DNA from: a virus
DNA length: 40,980 nucleotides
Direction: 5' to 3' (one strand)
IMG/VR virus record: IMGVR_UViG_3300025030_000226
Span: 1 to 40,980 of that record
Below are positions 16,848 to 26,745 of this stretch, one piece after another (the first letter of the stretch is position 1; each line of letters starts with the position of its first letter). The position numbers were made by a program, and so were the translations under genes. The notes beneath the pieces are model-generated. The model did no database searches. It was not told where the DNA came from and saw only the letters and a program-made list of their open reading frames with translations.

Positions 16848-18851
16848 ATGCCTGTACAATTTCCTCAACTAAACTCTGCTTACGGAAATCTCGGTGCCGC
16901 AACCATGGCCGGGGGTTTGGCTGGACTGGCCGGTAAGTTTTTAGATACTTTCGTAACAGACGAGGCCAAAGCATCCAAGAGCTATTATGACCGCGCCTTT
17001 AACAAAGCTCTGGAGATGAAAAAAGCCGGGCTCAGCGATAGCCTGATTAATCAGTACTTAAAATCTGCTATTGACGCTCCTGCTGCTAACATCATGAAAC
17101 AAGAAGCTCCGTTTCTCAATATGCTAGGGGTCAATACAGTTCAAGAACCCGATTATCTCCCCGCCCTAAGAGCCTCCCTGTCTCCCCAAGCAGTTCTTGA
17201 ACCCACAAGTGTCGCGCCGGATTTGGCCAGTACCAGAATTAATGAAATACAAAGTGATCAAGATAAGTTAAAGGGTGCTCGACAAGAGGCTTTGTCAACC
17301 TTACCCGGCATGAAGCCAAATGCTCAGTTAAAGTGGTATGACATTGAGCAGGGAAAAAATAAAAAATTAGTCGATCAGTTAGACACCACATGGAAGCAGA
17401 TGGCGGCTACCAAAGCTCAACAAGATGAGGCCGACCCGGAGTATCAAACTGATCTCCAACTAGCCCAGACCGATCAAAACCTCATCGCCCTTAACCAGCA
17501 GCTTCGCCAGGCCGAGACCGGGCTCTTTTCAACTGATAGATCCAAAATTTGGGAGCATATCAAATCAACTCAAGAGATCCGGAAGCAATTGATGGATACC
17601 AAGAAACTGATCCAGGAATTGAAGTTCGCTCCAACTGATAAGGTTATCGATACTCTCCAGAAGATGTCGGATCAGAACCCATCTGCTGTTGCCCCGTTAG
17701 TTGGCCTGTTGACACAAAGAACAAATGATCCCAGAATTCTTCAAGCATTACAAGGAATTCAGTCTACCTCTGTCCCCTACATGCGCCTTCAACTGGACGC
17801 CCAAAGGCAGCCTTATGAGATCGGTAAACTCCAGTCAGGGATGGCCTCTGACTACGCCTCCGCCGGAAGGGCGGGCATCGCAGGCCAAAAAGATCTCTAT
17901 GAGATGTTGACAGGCGGTGCCTCTGGTGGGGCGGATCTTAAAGAGATTAGGAAAACACCCGGCCAAGTTAAAAAAGAGACTGAGCAAGCGTATAACACTG
18001 CTAGAACAAATGTCGAACAAATATACAAAGCAGATCCTAATTATAAAATGATGAAACCGACGGATCAAAATAAACTGATTGATTTTCTGACCGTTCAAAG
18101 ACTCAATGGTGCCCCCGACATACCTGGAGAATACCGCAAAAACTACTCCGATCCAGTAACGTTCTGGAATAGCCCGGAAGGGAAACAGTTTTCGGAAACG
18201 TTTGATTATACTAGATCAAAAAATATCTATATTAACCGCGAAACAGAAAATCGGTTGAAGGAATTAGGTGCCGGGCTGCCAGGAGTTTCCGCAGTCATGT
18301 CACCTCAACAATTTTCTCAGCAGTATCTAGGGGTTCAACCTCCCGGGCAACAACAAACTAAAACTTCTGGTATTGATCTCTCCTCCATCAAAACCCAGGG
18401 TAAAGTAGACCTCAAAAATCTGACTCCTAAAACACAGCAGATCCTCTACCTCATGGCGCAATCTACCAAGGACTTTTATGTTCCTGATGAAGGCGGGGCC
18501 AGAACCTACCAACAGCAGGCGGGCATTAAGGCTCGGCATGGAAATAAACGAGGCGAGGACGGAGGGCTATTAGCTGCCGATCCTGATTATGGTTTCCATG
18601 TCAATAAAAATAAGAGCAATTCAGAGGGCGGGACTGCCTTTGATATATCGGGGAATGATGCGGCAGCGGCACGTTGGGAGACGATTATTGAAAAGGCGGG
18701 GGGCCGAGTAAGTAAACACGGTCCCAACTCCTGGCATTTTACCGTCAAAGATGTGGACATGGACAAACTTTCTGGCCTGCTTAATATTCGCTCCGCCTCA
18801 GCCGGGTCAGGTTTCTCGATTACAGATACTCTCAACGCAGCCAGAAGGTAG
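16848..18851 (+). CDS. Internal protein with M15-like peptidase fold (one metal ligand missing)
   Basis: This 667-residue protein starts at ATG after AGGA. The N-terminus has a small Gly/Ala-rich hydrophobic stretch (AATMAGGLAGLAGKF). Residues about 130-460 are long helices rich in Gln and Lys. The C-terminal domain (about 525-660) resembles VanY/D-Ala-D-Ala peptidase M15: ARTYQQQAG at 551-559, SEGGTAFD at 592-599 where the family has HxxGxAxD, and SWHF with H630. The first His of the HxxGxAxD motif is Ser here, so zinc binding may be lost or rebuilt from another His (for example one near 584). A murein-cutting job during DNA entry is plausible if it is still active. Confidence 0.65.
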   Translation: MPVQFPQLNSAYGNLGAATMAGGLAGLAGKFLDTFVTDEAKASKSYYDRAFNKALEMKKAGLSDSLINQYLKSAIDAPAANIMKQEAPFLNMLGVNTVQEPDYLPALRASLSPQAVLEPTSVAPDLASTRINEIQSDQDKLKGARQEALSTLPGMKPNAQLKWYDIEQGKNKKLVDQLDTTWKQMAATKAQQDEADPEYQTDLQLAQTDQNLIALNQQLRQAETGLFSTDRSKIWEHIKSTQEIRKQLMDTKKLIQELKFAPTDKVIDTLQKMSDQNPSAVAPLVGLLTQRTNDPRILQALQGIQSTSVPYMRLQLDAQRQPYEIGKLQSGMASDYASAGRAGIAGQKDLYEMLTGGASGGADLKEIRKTPGQVKKETEQAYNTARTNVEQIYKADPNYKMMKPTDQNKLIDFLTVQRLNGAPDIPGEYRKNYSDPVTFWNSPEGKQFSETFDYTRSKNIYINRETENRLKELGAGLPGVSAVMSPQQFSQQYLGVQPPGQQQTKTSGIDLSSIKTQGKVDLKNLTPKTQQILYLMAQSTKDFYVPDEGGARTYQQQAGIKARHGNKRGEDGGLLAADPDYGFHVNKNKSNSEGGTAFDISGNDAAAARWETIIEKAGGRVSKHGPNSWHFTVKDVDMDKLSGLLNIRSASAGSGFSITDTLNAARR

Positions 18852-18858
18852 GTGACAT

Positions 18859-21800
18859 TTGCCAACTACCGATTATCTCAAAAATCTCACTTCCTCTACC
18901 CCTTTAGATCAACTCACACAACACTATAATGATGTTTTAACCAGTCCTGAATTTACTCAACTTTCTCCCCAGGAACAGATCAAGGTTCGACAAAATCTTG
19001 CAAAGAACCTTCATTATAATCCCGAATTTGAAAGCTTGGGTAATGATGTCTCTAGTCCAAGCTTTGCTCAGAAAGCTGGGCTAGTTAATTGGACGTTAGG
19101 AACGAGGCCCGAGCAACATCAGGTAGGGGAGGTTGCCACAATTCCAACGCCCTCCGCCAGCCTCCTTAACGCCCTTAAATCGGGCGTAAATCAATGGCTC
19201 CCGGCCCTTGGTTATCAGGCTCTTTACCAGCAGGCCCCCCTTCAGGCCGAAGAAACCGCCCCTGGACTTCCCACCTTCCTTGCCTCAACGGTTGGGATGG
19301 CTGATCCTACTATGATCCCAGCGGCCAAGCCTCTGGCCGCTCTAAGTAAGGCGGCACTAGGACGTGCTTTAGGAGCGGCGCTGCCGCCTGCTGCCGGTGA
19401 AGCAGCCAGACTGATTCCAAGACAGGGGTGGCGGGACGCGCTTCCTCTTTTTGGTCGCTCGGCATCAGAGAAGGTTGGTACTACAGCCGTAAGACCATTA
19501 GGAGAGCAGATTTACCGCTATGCAGACCCGGCATTGCAACTTGGGGCCATGACCGGCACGGTCGCCGCCCTGGCCGACCCGTTGCAACGTGAGATCGCCG
19601 GGGAAGAGCAAACAATTCCTGAGGCGCTGGGACATGCCGCTACGGCAGGGTTGGAAGGTTATGTTCCCGGTTTCTTAGGCGGAGGTGTTGGTGGCCTGGC
19701 TGGTCGGCTGGCAGCCAGGGGGCCCGGAGTCGAGGCCATCCCCGGCGTAGGTCAGACGCTCAAAGGGTTTACCGAAAGACATCCCCTTGCAACAGATATC
19801 GCTCAGACTGTCCCCGATCTTGCCGGAACGGTAGCAGGCTTTACTGCTGGGAAGGCGTTGACAGGGCAACCCGTTAGCCCAGAAGATGCGGCCCAAGAGT
19901 TTGCTTCTTTTGGCCTGTTAAAAGCGATGCCGCATGTCCGCTACCCGTTCAGGCGTCCGCCGGTCCCGAAAAAAATTCTTGAAGAGTCCCCGGCATTTCT
20001 TTGGAACCGAATAGATAAAAAAACAGGAGCGCCTGTCTCAACTGAGTATACAATTACAGGCTACGATCCAGGCACTAAAAAATTAGATATTATCAAGGGC
20101 GACGGCAGCCAAACGACACCAGAGAAGATGGATATTGCTGTATTCAATCACTGGTATCGCAAAGGGAGTATTAAATTTACTGAGGCTATACCAGAATCTT
20201 CCTCAGAAATTCCGCCCATTGATGCCGCCGCCCCTCCCCCTGAATCTAAAGCTAATCTAACACCAGAACAACCGGCGATCCAGGAGCGGGCCGAGGCCGA
20301 AGCCAATGCTGTTCTTGATACTGAGCTACTTAACGCCAAAAGAGCAAGACTTACTCAACTCACTCAGAATCGAACCGACTTTCTACACTCCCTGATACAA
20401 ACTGGAAAAGGAAAGAGCAGCACGGGCGGGGACGTATTTACTTTAGATTCTACACGCATCCCAGAGACAGACCGATTAGGTTTTGGTCATTTTGCTTTCG
20501 GAGAATTTGTTGATCGCCCATTACAGAGGGCCGCTGATAAGCTGAAGACGGCCAAAACACTGGAACAGGTCAACAATGAACAATCCACCAGAGGACTGGT
20601 TAACAAAGGAGTTCGAGAATCTATTCCTGGCTCTGGCGGAAAAAAGGGGGGCAACCAAGAACTCCTTGATCATTTGTCCGATCAGTGGGCAGGGCTACCG
20701 GAAGAGAAAAAACAGTGGTTCCGAAAGCTTGGAGAACAGGCAGATGTTGAAGGAAAACCCCTTCTTCCTCAATACCGCAAGATTAACTTGCCTGGTGAGC
20801 AAGATAAAGCTGCTGAATCAATCCGTTTGGTTGACCAAACTCCCCCCGCTGAAAAACCCGTTGTCCCTCCAGAGATTAGTCAACAGCCAGAGCCCGCGCC
20901 ATTTGTAAGCCCTGAACAAAGACTAAATTCCCTTATCAAACAATACCATCAGGGCTTGGTCGCTTTTCGGAAAAATCCCAACAGAGAAACCTATTCAGCC
21001 CTGGCTGAAGTAAATCGTAGTCTGGGACGGATCAAGCGCGATGAAGCGGGCCTTGGCCCGAAAGAACAAAAAAGCCGGGAAATTTTCGAGAGGTCAATGG
21101 AGACCTCTTTCCGACGGCTGCCCAAAGAAGCCCAAAGAGAGATTTTAACAACAACTTCGGGAGAACAAGGGAAAGACCCTCTCCACCCTGCCCTAGCCAA
21201 ACTACAGTACATGACGGCTGAAGATAGAATTAAGACTTACCTTCAACAAACCGGAAAGAAGAAAGAAGAACTACCTCTAACCAAGGACGGTAAAAGAGTT
21301 GACACGAATGCGCTTAAGAATGAGCTGATGGACTTAAAGCGCCAAGAACTATTAGAAAAATACAACCTCATAGAAAAGGAAGATCAGAAACCTACGGAAG
21401 TGGTACCGGCCAGCAAGAAACAGCTCCCCTCCATGCCTGCCGAGAAAAACAAAAAAGCCGCCGCTCCCCCAACTGAGAAAAAACCAGAAATTAAAAAAGA
21501 GCCTCGTCCTCCGGAAGAGAATCCCTTCGTTGCCAAATTCGACAGCCCAGAAGTTGACGTAGAGAAACTCGCGCTGAAGTTATCTGCCAACGCCTACAAG
21601 AAGATTGTTAAGCTCGTCGATAAGCCGGGCGATCTGACAGAAGCGGAGAAAGCAGAGGGCGGGGCCCTTATGGTAGAGCTTAATCAGATTGCCTCCGGGT
21701 ATACTAAGGTAACATCACCTCAAGCAGCCAATCAGAAGATCCGCAGCAAATCTTTAGTTACGACAGCCATCCGTGCATTAAAACTCTGGCAGGATAAGTT

Positions 21801-24800
21801 GAACAGCCAGAAAAAGAAACCAGATCCCGCCCCCAAGCCTGAAGAAAAGAAGCCTCCCGCCCCAAAAGTCAGCAAAAAACCTGAAAAACCAACTAAACCT
21901 CCTGTCACCAAAGCTCAAGAGAGGCCATCTGAGGTATCGTCCGATCCATACGCAGCCTTATCAGAAGAGGCCCTTAAAAAGAAAGCCGCACAAGGCGATC
22001 CAATTGCTAAACTCTGGTTAGAAAAGCTCCAAGAAGTTAAGGGGCAGGCCCTTTCTCAAACTGGTAAAGGTTCAGAACGTGCTCTTCCTGAGCAAGAGTT
22101 CCAGGTTTCAGACAGAAGCTCCTTCCGGGAGGCCATAAAACAGGCTTTTGGACTTAAGGAAGAGTCCAAAAAACTCCCCTTCTGGAAATCCTGGCTGTCC
22201 AAACTAGGAATAAAGTTTAAGCCGGGCGGAGAGTTGGATGCGGTCATGAAGATCGCCGATCTAGCAGCAGATGCCTGGGCGGCTGTTCATGGAAAGACAC
22301 GGGATGACTGGTATCGGGAGAGTCTCCGCTCCTTCAGGCGCGGAGGGTTGCCCAAAGAAGAAGCCTTGAAGCAGCTTTTCCACGAGTGGAGCGGAAAGCC
22401 GGAAAAGCTAGACGACGCCATTGAAGTAACCAAAATGAAGATCGACGGACTGACCCAAAGAAATAAAGGTCTCGCCGCCGACCTCAAAATGCACGGCTCC
22501 GTTAAAGAACTACTCAAAAAATACACAAAATTTGAGAGACTAACTGAGGAGGAACAAAATCGTCTGCTAGATTTTGAAACCTCCTATCCTCTAACCACCG
22601 AGAAACACAACGAGGCACATAGGCTGTGGAAAAAACTCTTTACAGACCCTGAGATGGATCTTCAAGTCTCGGAGATGCTTGCCAAGTACAAACGTAACGA
22701 AACTGTCCTTGAGGGGTTAGATAAACATCTGACCGATCTCTATATTCTGAAAAAATCTGGCCTTCTTTACCAAAAAGAGGGGGCAGTCAAGGGTCAGGTT
22801 GAATTTCTCCAGGACGGGCGGGCCATTATTACGGCCTTCCAATCTGCTGATGTCTCCACCCTCGTTCACGAGTTGGCTCACGTCTACCGCCGCCAATTAT
22901 CCGGCAAAGAACTAAAGATTGCAGAGCAGTGGGCAGGAGTCAAGGATGGGGTCTGGACTGTAAAAGCAGAAGAAAAATTTGCTAGAGGATTTGAACGCTA
23001 CCTGGCGGACGGCCAAGCTCCGCTCCCAACTCTGAAAAAAGTATTTGAAAAATTCAAAGTCTGGCTGACTGAAATTTATAAGGGACTAGTTGGCTCAGAG
23101 ATTGACATTGAGCTAAATGATAATATCCGTCAGGTCTTTGATAGCCTTTTGATTGGTCAAGTCAAAGCTCAGTATGTTCGGAGTCTGCGGCGACAGGCTA
23201 ATATTGAGAAGATTATTGGGGGCAGAAGCGACAACTATACCGCCCAGGATTTGAATGACTACGGGCGCTCCCTGGCCTTCCGGGCGCTGATCAATGCTAA
23301 GAATAAGCTCCCTAATAACGATCCTCTTAAGGTCGAGATGACCGACCTGGCCAATCAAATTAAAAATGCTGAGACATATAAGGGGCCAACAATTCTTCGG
23401 CAGGAGTCTAAGGCCAAGGAAACAGAAGACGCCAAGCTCAAAAGCTATCAAAAATACGTAGAAGACCAAACGGCAAAGGTAAAGGACGGAGAACAGCAGA
23501 TCCAGGAACTGTCCGACAAGCTCAAAGCTATAAAAGAAAAGAAACCGGCCTCAGCAGAAGACGTTAAGACACAGAAGAAGTTCAATAAGGAACTGAGTGA
23601 ACTCAAAAGCCAGCAAAAACGAGATCGGGACGACCTACAAAGGGCGATCGAAAGCCAAGAATATTACACCATGTTAACCGAGGCCCATCAGGAGATTCCC
23701 CTTAATCGTCCCGAAGGATGGCTCTTCAAGAACCCAACCAACCTGATGGTGCAGACTGTAATCCCTTATCTCAAACAGAACAAGTTCGACAAGTCTCTGA
23801 AATTACTAGAAGGAACTAGAAAATATCTAGGAAAAGAACTAATTGGTAACGAAGCAACTCGTGTCATTACTGATCGGGTAGACAATTTCTACGATAAGGT
23901 GATCGGAGAAGCGCGGGCCAAGATCCGTCATGATCTCAATCTGGCGAACGGTGATTTCTCTACTATGAGGGTCGCGCTGGATGCGGCGCTGGAGCTAAAA
24001 AACAAACTTCCTCAAACAGTCAATGAGCTAGTCCATAAAGCACTAGAAGACAAGACTCCCTGGGAAGCCTTAAAGGAGGAGAAGGCTATTGCCGATCTCT
24101 CTGTCGCAAAACGAAAGATCGTTGAAAATACTCTGGGGGTTTTACAGAGGTATCTGAAAACCTACGGAAACAGGATCGCACTCGCTCCTGATCGTTTACC
24201 GACTCGAATTATCAATGGATTGAAACGGCTGATCTACAATAACATGGCCAGGCTCCCCATGTTCCTTAAGGCGGTACAGAAACTGATGCGGGAGTCCAAA
24301 TTCAATATCGATAAGATCAACACCCTCGCCAGTCAAATCGAGCAGTATGATCAACTGGATCAGATCAAGGCCGGTCAGATGCTGACAGAAATATATGCAG
24401 GAACCGGAAAACCAGAATTAAACAAGCTTGTCAACTCCTTGAAAACCCAGCTTCATCCGGTTCTTGTTGAACTTTCTAGAATCAAACATTCTGTTTTCAA
24501 AAACGCCGCCGGGGAAATACTTGATCCTTCTGAAGTCTCCTTCAAGGAGTTGATTGGTGAGGCTTTAGTCCACGTTAAAGATGACCCTCGTATTCAAGAT
24601 ATGATTACTCAAATTGATAAAAGCTTCTCCTCCTTCAAAGAAGAGGGACTAAAGTTAACTGTCTCTAAAAGTATCTGGGGGAAGATGAGGCAAAATTGGG
24701 AGGTGGTCTCCTATGACGAGGCGACGGATTTCTACACCCTGAAAAATGACAGGGGCGAGGATATGAACGTCCGGGGGATGGACTATTACAATTGGGTTCG

Positions 24801-26349
24801 CCCCTCTGGAAAACCTTGGAAAGCCAAATCAGTAGGGGGAGAGATGGAGATCCAACGTCTTCTCGATCCCAGTGAATTAGCTGAGCTGGAAAAGTACCGG
24901 AACCAGACCATCACAATTATGGCTCTCGCGCGTGAAACCGCCGTTGCGGTGCAAAAGGGCAAGGTCTATGGAATGATCAAAGCTCTCAACACCAGCCCGC
25001 GCAAGACTGAATCTATGAAGATGAAAATCCCGGACGAGCCCCGATTTGGGGATCTCCGGGGCCTGTGGACGGATTGGGACACCTACCGCTATCTGAATAT
25101 CTTCGACGCCGGGAGCGTCAAGATGCTGCTCGACCCCGCCAACAAAGCAACTGATTTCTGGAAGTCTCTTCATACCATTCACAGTACCGGAACGGGAATG
25201 ACCAACATCATCTCCAACACGGTTCTCATGATGGCGAATGGCGTAAATCCTTATAAGTTAAAAAGAGCGGGCGAGATCTACTACAAAGCCATAAAAGATA
25301 AAACTTCTTTAGCAGAGGCGGCGGGAGATCCGAATATCTCTCACACCGACGCCGTAAATTGGCAAATAGCGCACGGTCACAAGAATAAATTATCCGGACA
25401 AGAACTAGAAAACTGGAAAAAGATGTGGGATAAACTTGTTCACGTCGCCCAGCAGGGGAGGGTCTTGGAGACCCCCATGCAATTTTGGAGAACCCTCACA
25501 CAAGTTTCTTCCGATTTCTATCAAGGCTCCGATGTTATCTTCCGTCTGGCGCATTACCTGGACATGAAAGAAAAGCTGGAGAAGGCCAACCCCGCCTGGA
25601 AAACCAACCCCAAAATTGCTGAGGAGATCGCTTTTACAGCCGCAGAAGAGGCGAGGAAGTCCTACGTTGATTATCAGGATCAGAACTCCACTCTGAGTTA
25701 TGTCTTCAAGAACATAAAAGTTATTCCCTTCTGGGGGTTCTTCGCGGGCATCGTTCCGCAAATGATGCGGCTTCTGAAAGAGCGGCCCATCCCGGCCATG
25801 CTGTTGTTGGGCGGATTCTCTTTTGCTCAGGCCATGACTGACCCAGACAATCAGGAACAACTTGATCCATTCTTCAAAGAGGCATCCCAGGGAAGAATCT
25901 TGATTGGAAACCAGAAATTGGGCGGGCTTGAGATGCTTTTCCCCAGGAAACTATTAAAAATTCCCCTGTTAAAGGGAAAGCAGGGGGAGCCCCTCTACGC
26001 CGATATTGGCAAGTATTCGACCTTTGGCACTCTATTAACCCCCAACAAGTATACCGCCATTCCGCTATTTCCCAAGTGGTTGGAAGCTTATGGCCCGTAT
26101 AGTCAGGTTTTGCAGCTTTACTTCAACTCCAAATACGGGATCGGTTCGGCCAAGATCGTGGATAAAGAGAAGGACACAACACTAGAACAGGCCGGGAAAT
26201 ATTTTAACTGGACTTGGAGCCAGTGGGCTCCTCCTTACTGGGTCTTGTATAGCAGGGGGGATAAGCGAGACGTTCTGACCAGATTCCAAGAGGCCATAAA
26301 TAATATTTTTGGGGTTACCATTCATACTCCAGGAGAAAACATAAGATGA
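18859..26349 (+). CDS. Giant internal virion protein with zincin domain
   Basis: This 2496-residue protein starts at TTG (chosen because AGGTGA precedes it by a few bases) and ends overlapping the next ATG (ATGA). The N-terminal part (about 60-360) has hydrophobic Gly/Ala-rich segments. Residues about 820-1060 are Lys/Glu/Pro-rich linkers. A zincin-type motif HELAH lies at 1337-1341, with candidate third ligands E1372 or E1379 in EEKFARGFERYLADG; this block resembles the large polyvalent protein-associated peptidase-like domain. Residues about 1530-1610 are coiled coil. The C-terminal 500 residues include HSTGTGMTNIISNTVLMM and membrane-like stretches near 2290 and 2315. Large proteins of this kind are ejected with phage DNA. 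RNA polymerase motifs were not seen. Confidence 0.7.
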   Translation: MPTTDYLKNLTSSTPLDQLTQHYNDVLTSPEFTQLSPQEQIKVRQNLAKNLHYNPEFESLGNDVSSPSFAQKAGLVNWTLGTRPEQHQVGEVATIPTPSASLLNALKSGVNQWLPALGYQALYQQAPLQAEETAPGLPTFLASTVGMADPTMIPAAKPLAALSKAALGRALGAALPPAAGEAARLIPRQGWRDALPLFGRSASEKVGTTAVRPLGEQIYRYADPALQLGAMTGTVAALADPLQREIAGEEQTIPEALGHAATAGLEGYVPGFLGGGVGGLAGRLAARGPGVEAIPGVGQTLKGFTERHPLATDIAQTVPDLAGTVAGFTAGKALTGQPVSPEDAAQEFASFGLLKAMPHVRYPFRRPPVPKKILEESPAFLWNRIDKKTGAPVSTEYTITGYDPGTKKLDIIKGDGSQTTPEKMDIAVFNHWYRKGSIKFTEAIPESSSEIPPIDAAAPPPESKANLTPEQPAIQERAEAEANAVLDTELLNAKRARLTQLTQNRTDFLHSLIQTGKGKSSTGGDVFTLDSTRIPETDRLGFGHFAFGEFVDRPLQRAADKLKTAKTLEQVNNEQSTRGLVNKGVRESIPGSGGKKGGNQELLDHLSDQWAGLPEEKKQWFRKLGEQADVEGKPLLPQYRKINLPGEQDKAAESIRLVDQTPPAEKPVVPPEISQQPEPAPFVSPEQRLNSLIKQYHQGLVAFRKNPNRETYSALAEVNRSLGRIKRDEAGLGPKEQKSREIFERSMETSFRRLPKEAQREILTTTSGEQGKDPLHPALAKLQYMTAEDRIKTYLQQTGKKKEELPLTKDGKRVDTNALKNELMDLKRQELLEKYNLIEKEDQKPTEVVPASKKQLPSMPAEKNKKAAAPPTEKKPEIKKEPRPPEENPFVAKFDSPEVDVEKLALKLSANAYKKIVKLVDKPGDLTEAEKAEGGALMVELNQIASGYTKVTSPQAANQKIRSKSLVTTAIRALKLWQDKLNSQKKKPDPAPKPEEKKPPAPKVSKKPEKPTKPPVTKAQERPSEVSSDPYAALSEEALKKKAAQGDPIAKLWLEKLQEVKGQALSQTGKGSERALPEQEFQVSDRSSFREAIKQAFGLKEESKKLPFWKSWLSKLGIKFKPGGELDAVMKIADLAADAWAAVHGKTRDDWYRESLRSFRRGGLPKEEALKQLFHEWSGKPEKLDDAIEVTKMKIDGLTQRNKGLAADLKMHGSVKELLKKYTKFERLTEEEQNRLLDFETSYPLTTEKHNEAHRLWKKLFTDPEMDLQVSEMLAKYKRNETVLEGLDKHLTDLYILKKSGLLYQKEGAVKGQVEFLQDGRAIITAFQSADVSTLVHELAHVYRRQLSGKELKIAEQWAGVKDGVWTVKAEEKFARGFERYLADGQAPLPTLKKVFEKFKVWLTEIYKGLVGSEIDIELNDNIRQVFDSLLIGQVKAQYVRSLRRQANIEKIIGGRSDNYTAQDLNDYGRSLAFRALINAKNKLPNNDPLKVEMTDLANQIKNAETYKGPTILRQESKAKETEDAKLKSYQKYVEDQTAKVKDGEQQIQELSDKLKAIKEKKPASAEDVKTQKKFNKELSELKSQQKRDRDDLQRAIESQEYYTMLTEAHQEIPLNRPEGWLFKNPTNLMVQTVIPYLKQNKFDKSLKLLEGTRKYLGKELIGNEATRVITDRVDNFYDKVIGEARAKIRHDLNLANGDFSTMRVALDAALELKNKLPQTVNELVHKALEDKTPWEALKEEKAIADLSVAKRKIVENTLGVLQRYLKTYGNRIALAPDRLPTRIINGLKRLIYNNMARLPMFLKAVQKLMRESKFNIDKINTLASQIEQYDQLDQIKAGQMLTEIYAGTGKPELNKLVNSLKTQLHPVLVELSRIKHSVFKNAAGEILDPSEVSFKELIGEALVHVKDDPRIQDMITQIDKSFSSFKEEGLKLTVSKSIWGKMRQNWEVVSYDEATDFYTLKNDRGEDMNVRGMDYYNWVRPSGKPWKAKSVGGEMEIQRLLDPSELAELEKYRNQTITIMALARETAVAVQKGKVYGMIKALNTSPRKTESMKMKIPDEPRFGDLRGLWTDWDTYRYLNIFDAGSVKMLLDPANKATDFWKSLHTIHSTGTGMTNIISNTVLMMANGVNPYKLKRAGEIYYKAIKDKTSLAEAAGDPNISHTDAVNWQIAHGHKNKLSGQELENWKKMWDKLVHVAQQGRVLETPMQFWRTLTQVSSDFYQGSDVIFRLAHYLDMKEKLEKANPAWKTNPKIAEEIAFTAAEEARKSYVDYQDQNSTLSYVFKNIKVIPFWGFFAGIVPQMMRLLKERPIPAMLLLGGFSFAQAMTDPDNQEQLDPFFKEASQGRILIGNQKLGGLEMLFPRKLLKIPLLKGKQGEPLYADIGKYSTFGTLLTPNKYTAIPLFPKWLEAYGPYSQVLQLYFNSKYGIGSAKIVDKEKDTTLEQAGKYFNWTWSQWAPPYWVLYSRGDKRDVLTRFQEAINNIFGVTIHTPGENIR

Positions 26350-26702
26350 GAAAACTTTTAATCCTCCCCCTTCTATTACTCCTCCAATCTAGCGCCTACT
26401 ATCACATCCAAGTTATCGAGAAGGGCCTCCTAAAGACCGTCTCCGAACAGGTAGAGGAAGTAAACGACGGAGTAGGCGTCATCAACATTGACACAGGAAT
26501 AACTGGGATGAGCGAGGGGGCAGTAAGAATACAGACTCAAGACTCGGATATATTAGTACTTGGTGGTGAGAGTTATCAAAAATCGATTATTTCTTCTGAT
26601 AATTTTGTCTACCAACTCAAAGTAAACAAAGTAAAAGATAAGGCAAAAGGCGATGAGCATGTCATCATCCAGATACTTGTCTACCCCTATAAGAGTCGTT
26701 AG
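26346..26702 (+). CDS. Small exported protein with signal peptide
   Basis: This 118-residue protein overlaps the giant gene by ATGA. It begins MRKLLILPLLLLLQSSAYY, a classic positively charged and then hydrophobic signal sequence with likely cleavage after SSA. No lipobox Cys is present. The mature part is beta-rich and acidic with no known motif (VIEKGLLKTVSEQVEEV, then KDKAKGDEHVIIQILVYPYK). Coupling to the giant gene suggests that it acts with it. It could also be an early-acting membrane factor such as superinfection exclusion, but there is no direct support for that. Confidence 0.72.
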   Translation: MRKLLILPLLLLLQSSAYYHIQVIEKGLLKTVSEQVEEVNDGVGVINIDTGITGMSEGAVRIQTQDSDILVLGGESYQKSIISSDNFVYQLKVNKVKDKAKGDEHVIIQILVYPYKSR

Positions 26703-26730
26703 TTGCCCCTCAAAAAGCTAAAATAATACT
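26703..26730 (+). promoter_or_regulatory. Promoter-like motif TTG-N13-TAAAATAA
   Basis: TTG at 26703-26705 and TAAAAT at 26719-26724, followed by AATACT. It lies just behind the stop of the signal-peptide gene and 22 bases before the next start. AGAGGA follows as ribosome site. Confidence 0.5.
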
Positions 26731-26745
26731 AGAGGAACCCCTAAA

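Noticed and set aside
18859-26349. Giant protein as N4-like virion RNA polymerase
   Set aside because: I could not find the T7-family polymerase motifs, while a zincin motif and polyvalent-protein-like regions are present.
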